Assembly (NCBI RefSeq): GCF_039523795.1
Contig: NZ_BAAAFZ010000023.1
Location: 1 to 64,000, forward strand
Length of the DNA stretch: 64,000 bases
From: Craurococcus roseus
GTDB lineage: Bacteria > Pseudomonadota > Alphaproteobacteria > Acetobacterales > Acetobacteraceae
Direction: 5' to 3'
In this document: piece after piece, positions 61,365-64,000 of the stretch
How positions within the stretch are numbered: the first letter of the stretch is position 1
How the letters are laid out: each line of letters starts with the position of its first letter
Notes under the pieces: model-generated
Databases searched by the model: none
The model's input: only the letters and a program-made list of their open reading frames with translations
What the model was told of the DNA's origin: nothing
Made by a program: the position numbers and the translations under genes

Positions 61365-62201
61365 ATGGACGGCGGACCGGTGGGGGAAGGAAGGACGGCG
61401 TCTCGCCCACCGCCGGCCCGGCACCGCCACGGCTCGTTGCGGGTGTGGCTGCGCTACCTGCACCGCGCCGACACGCCGCCGGCCAAGGGGTTCCGCTACG
61501 GGCTGCTGCTGCTGGACCTGGTCAGCATCGGCTGGATCGTCGCCGCCTCCTTCGTCCCCACGACCACCGTCGAATTGACGGTGGACGCCGCGCTCGGCTT
61601 GGTGCTGCTCGGCGAGTTCGGGCTCCGGCTCGCGGCCAGCCGGCGGCCCTGGCGGGAACTGGCCAAGCCGCTGAACCTGGCGGACCTGGTGGCCATCCTG
61701 TCGCTGCTGCTGGCGCCGCTGCTGCAAGGCGCCCTGGCATTTCTGCGCGTGCTGCGGACGCTCCGGCTGCTGCACTCCGTGCAACTCATCGCCACGCTGC
61801 GGAGCGACCTGCCCTTCTTCAAGCGCAACGAGGAGGCGACGCTGGCCGCGGCCCAGCTCGGCGTGTTCCTCTTCATCATGAGCGGGCTGGTCTTCGAGAC
61901 GCAGCACCGCACCAACCCCGGCATCCGCAACTACGCCGACGCGCTCTACTTCACCGTCACCAGCCTCACCACCACCGGCTACGGCGACGTCACCCTGCCC
62001 GGGACGACGGGCCGGCTGCTCTCCGTCGTCATCATGCTGGCGGGCGTCACGCTGTTCCTGCGGCTCGCCCAGGCGCTGTTCCGCCCGGAGAAGGTTACCT
62101 TCGAGTGCCCGAGCTGCGCGCTGATGCGCCACGACCCGGACGCGGTGCATTGCAAGGGGTGCGGCGCCATCCTCCGCATCCCGGACCAGGGCCGCGATTG
62201 A
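61365..62201 (+). CDS. Voltage-gated-type potassium channel with C-terminal zinc ribbon
   Basis: 278 residues. Six-helix-like architecture: RVLRTLRLLHSVQL is an S4-like segment with repeated Arg, and the pore has selectivity filter TTTGYGDV followed by a pore helix and final transmembrane segment. The C-terminus ends in a four-Cys zinc ribbon (CPSC near 245 and CKGCG near 265) instead of an RCK domain. A K+ channel in the inner membrane is likely; the ribbon may sense metal or redox state or anchor a partner. Confidence 0.88.
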   Translation: MDGGPVGEGRTASRPPPARHRHGSLRVWLRYLHRADTPPAKGFRYGLLLLDLVSIGWIVAASFVPTTTVELTVDAALGLVLLGEFGLRLAASRRPWRELAKPLNLADLVAILSLLLAPLLQGALAFLRVLRTLRLLHSVQLIATLRSDLPFFKRNEEATLAAAQLGVFLFIMSGLVFETQHRTNPGIRNYADALYFTVTSLTTTGYGDVTLPGTTGRLLSVVIMLAGVTLFLRLAQALFRPEKVTFECPSCALMRHDPDAVHCKGCGAILRIPDQGRD

Positions 62202-62265
62202 CGGCCGCGGCGCGGAACCCGCCGCGCGCCGCGGCGCTGCACCTTCCCTGACGCAGGAGGACGCC

Positions 62266-62475
62266 ATGACGAGCGACGAAGCCGGGGGCAAGCCCGTCGA
62301 GGGCGGCTGGACTCCCGAAGAGAAGGGGCAAGGGTCGCCCGGCGGCGCGGGCGGCGGCAGCCCCGGCGACGCCGGAGAGCCCAAATCCAAGGGCCGGCCC
62401 ACCGACGACCGCGCCAAGATGGAGGAGGCCGCGGCGGAGACCCAGAAAGAGAGCGGCGAAGGCCAGCCCAGCTAG
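62266..62475 (+). CDS. Small disordered Gly/Glu-rich protein
   Basis: 69 residues, MTSDEAGGKPVEGGWTPEEK at the start, Gly/Pro/Glu-rich and hydrophilic throughout, ending EETQKES-like with GEGQPS. Strong GCAGGAGG upstream supports translation. No fold or family recognised. Similar in style to the 93-residue protein at 26961. A GGAAC-N16-CGCT element at 62214 is one base away from the EcfG consensus, hinting at stress control. Confidence 0.55.
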   Translation: MTSDEAGGKPVEGGWTPEEKGQGSPGGAGGGSPGDAGEPKSKGRPTDDRAKMEEAAAETQKESGEGQPS

Positions 62476-62583
62476 GGCGCTCAGGCCGACGGACGGCGCG
62501 CTCCGGGCCGCCAGGGCCTGGACAGCCCGCGTCTCGCGCGCCCAGCCTGCCCGGTCCGGACGAGCAGGACACCGACCACCCCG

Positions 62584-63558
62584 ATGCGCCGACGCCCCCT
62601 GGTCTTTTCCGCCGCCTTGGCCGTCGCCCCGGTGCCGGCGGCGCGCGCGCAGACCCCGGCCGCTCCTGCCGCGGCGCCGCTTCCGTTCCACACGGCCGGC
62701 CCCGGCAGCGCCTTCCTGCCCTACGGCGAGGCGTTGGCGCGCTTTCTGGCGACCAAGGGCATCGCCGTCGAGGTACGCCGCTCCGCCGGCAGCCTGGAAA
62801 ACCTCGCCCGGGTGGAAGACGACCCGGCCGCGATCGGCACCGCCTTCCTCGGCAGCGCGGCGGACGCGCTGAACGGCACGCCCGCCGCGGGCGGGCGCCG
62901 GCACCGCGCGATCCGCGCGCTGTTCCCGATGTACGAGACCGCCTTCATGGTCGCCGCGCCGCGCGCCCGAGGGATCGCGCGCTTCGCGGACCTGGAAGGC
63001 AAGCGCGTGGGCTGCGGCCCCGCCCGCGGCCCGGCCGAGACCTTCTTCCGCGCCGCGGCCGAGGTCGCCGGCCTCCGGGCGGAGATCGTCGGCGGCGACA
63101 GCGCGGTGCTGGTGGAGGCCGTGCTGCGCGGCGAGATCGACGCGCTGTGGCAGGGCGCCATCGTGCCGATCCCGGCGCTGGCGGCCGTGGCCGACCGGAC
63201 GGAAGCGGCGGTGTTCGGGCCAGGCGAGGAGGTGTCGCGCGGCGTGGTTTCGCGCCTGCCATACTTGGCGCCAGCCACCGTCGCACCCGGCACATACCGC
63301 GGGCAGGACGCGCCGATCGCGTCCTTCGCGGCGTGGAACTTCGTGGTGGGCAACGCGGCCATGCCGGAGGCGGCGGCCCACGCCCTCACCCGCGCCGCGC
63401 TGTCCGCCGCCGATCCGGCGCGCGAGATCGCGCCGGCCGCGGCCGGCACCCGCCCGGCCAATGCGGGCACCAATCGCGTGCTGCCCTTCCACCCGGGCGC
63501 GGCGCGGGCGTTGCGGGAGATGGGCGCGGCGGTGCCGGAGATCGCCTTGCCCGCTTGA
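62584..63558 (+). CDS. TAXI-family TRAP-type solute-binding protein
   Basis: 324 residues. Signal peptide MRRRPLVFSAALAVAPVPAA ending ARAQ. TAXI elements: SAFLPYGEALARFLATKGIAV, RRSAGSLENLARVEDDP, DLEGKRVGCGPARGPAETF and EAVLRGEIDALWQGAIVP. It binds a carboxylate or similar ligand for a TRAP transporter, whose membrane subunit is not in the window. It precedes mannonate dehydratase, so sugar-acid uptake is a reasonable guess. Confidence 0.85.
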   Translation: MRRRPLVFSAALAVAPVPAARAQTPAAPAAAPLPFHTAGPGSAFLPYGEALARFLATKGIAVEVRRSAGSLENLARVEDDPAAIGTAFLGSAADALNGTPAAGGRRHRAIRALFPMYETAFMVAAPRARGIARFADLEGKRVGCGPARGPAETFFRAAAEVAGLRAEIVGGDSAVLVEAVLRGEIDALWQGAIVPIPALAAVADRTEAAVFGPGEEVSRGVVSRLPYLAPATVAPGTYRGQDAPIASFAAWNFVVGNAAMPEAAAHALTRAALSAADPAREIAPAAAGTRPANAGTNRVLPFHPGAARALREMGAAVPEIALPA

Positions 63559-63579
63559 ACGGAAGGGGAGGGGGACGCG

Positions 63580-64000
63580 ATGGAAGAAACCTGGCGCTGG
63601 TTCGGCCCCGACGACCCCGTGACGCTGGAGCACGTGCGCCAAGCCGGCGCGACCGGCGTGGTGACGGCGCTGCACCACCTCAACCAAGGCCGCGCCTGGC
63701 CCGAGGAGGAGGTGGCGAAGCGCAAGGTGGAGATCGAGGCGGCGGGCCTCGCTTGGTCGGTGGTGGAGAGCATCGCCGTGTCCGAGGACATCAAGACCCG
63801 CACCGGCGCCTTCCGCGAGCGGATCGAGGACTACAAGCGCTCCATCCGCGCCGTGGCCCGCGCCGGGGTGCGGACCGTCTGCTACAACTTCATGGCCGTC
63901 ACCGACTGGACGCGCACGGACCTCGCCTGGCGGGTGCCGAGCGGCGGCTACGCGCTGCGCTTCGACTGGACGGACCTCGCCGCCTACGACCTGTTCGTGC
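63580..64000 (+). CDS. uxuA: Mannonate dehydratase (3' end beyond window)
   Basis: 140 residues visible, beginning MEETWRWFGPDDPVTLEHVR, with QAGATGVVTALHHLNQGRAW, WSVVESIAVSEDIKT, and VRTVCYNFMAVTDWTRTDL, all typical of UxuA. The enzyme dehydrates D-mannonate to 2-keto-3-deoxygluconate in hexuronate catabolism. ATG 63580 follows GGAAGGGGAGG. The reading frame continues past the window edge. Confidence 0.92.
   Translation, partial: MEETWRWFGPDDPVTLEHVRQAGATGVVTALHHLNQGRAWPEEEVAKRKVEIEAAGLAWSVVESIAVSEDIKTRTGAFRERIEDYKRSIRAVARAGVRTVCYNFMAVTDWTRTDLAWRVPSGGYALRFDWTDLAAYDLFV

Overview
The window is about 64 kb of very GC-rich bacterial DNA. Codon use is uniform and genes are dense, often overlapping by 1-4 bases. 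The gene content (split glyQ/glyS next to ppdK, YfgM-like/BamB pair, alphaproteobacterial-type ornithine decarboxylase, many tricarboxylate and TAXI-type binding proteins, RTX and DUF4214 proteins, an EcfG-like promoter) suggests an alphaproteobacterium, most likely Acetobacteraceae/Rhodospirillales of the Roseomonas type. That placement is inferred from gene content, not computed. Three runs of N (22, 102 and 12 bases) show this is a scaffold. Neither rRNA, tRNA, CRISPR array, IS element nor prophage is visible.

Layout. 1-6.9 kb: envelope and housekeeping genes (SH3 protein cut by the left edge, BamB lipoprotein with its YfgM-like partner, GST, dihydroorotase) and a twice-frameshifted alpha/beta hydrolase. 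7.3-13.4 kb: an unrecognised 106-residue protein, then a minus-strand chain of four glycosyltransferases ending in an asparagine synthase, probably for LPS or another surface glycan. 13.4-18.4 kb: YgfZ, two RTX proteins, an SDR and a transglycosylase-like protein. 18.4-27.7 kb: ppdK, glyS, a vapBC toxin-antitoxin pair, glyQ, an S49 peptidase, an SDR, small proteins and arfB. 27.8-33.1 kb: a plus-strand catabolic-looking cluster (two-subunit ThDP decarboxylase, hydroxyacid dehydrogenase, MmgE/PrpD, amidase) with an EcfG-type stress promoter and a 48-residue ORF inside it. 33.1-36.4 kb: a nitrilase-family hydrolase, NAD kinase and an MFS permease. 36.3-46 kb: a minus-strand peptide-ABC operon running into two tiny lipoproteins, a TctC-type binding protein and a DUF1177 protein, with a second paralogous peptide-binding protein facing away. 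46-50 kb: Lrp regulator, ornithine decarboxylase with a structured leader, and an RTX/DUF4214 metzincin protease. 50-64 kb: DUF3253/DUF1499 pair, SbmA/YddA-like ABC exporter, porin, BrkB, SemiSWEET, MFS, MaoC, CPA2 antiporter, secreted hydrolase, argG, an ion channel with a zinc ribbon, a TAXI binding protein and the start of mannonate dehydratase.

The signals most worth following are: (1) the ornithine decarboxylase leader, which combines a small uORF with a strong Shine-Dalgarno, a GNRA-capped hairpin and a stem that sequesters the odc ribosome-binding site; (2) a vapBC addiction module sitting between the two essential glycyl-tRNA synthetase subunit genes; (3) a 41-bp tandem duplication at an ABC-transporter/porin junction that turns a stop/start overlap into a 14-codon bridging mini-cistron; (4) the EcfG-like promoter ahead of the 48-residue ORF; and (5) a pair of minimal lipoproteins embedded in the peptide-uptake operon. 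No clearly new multi-gene defence or biosynthetic system is evident.
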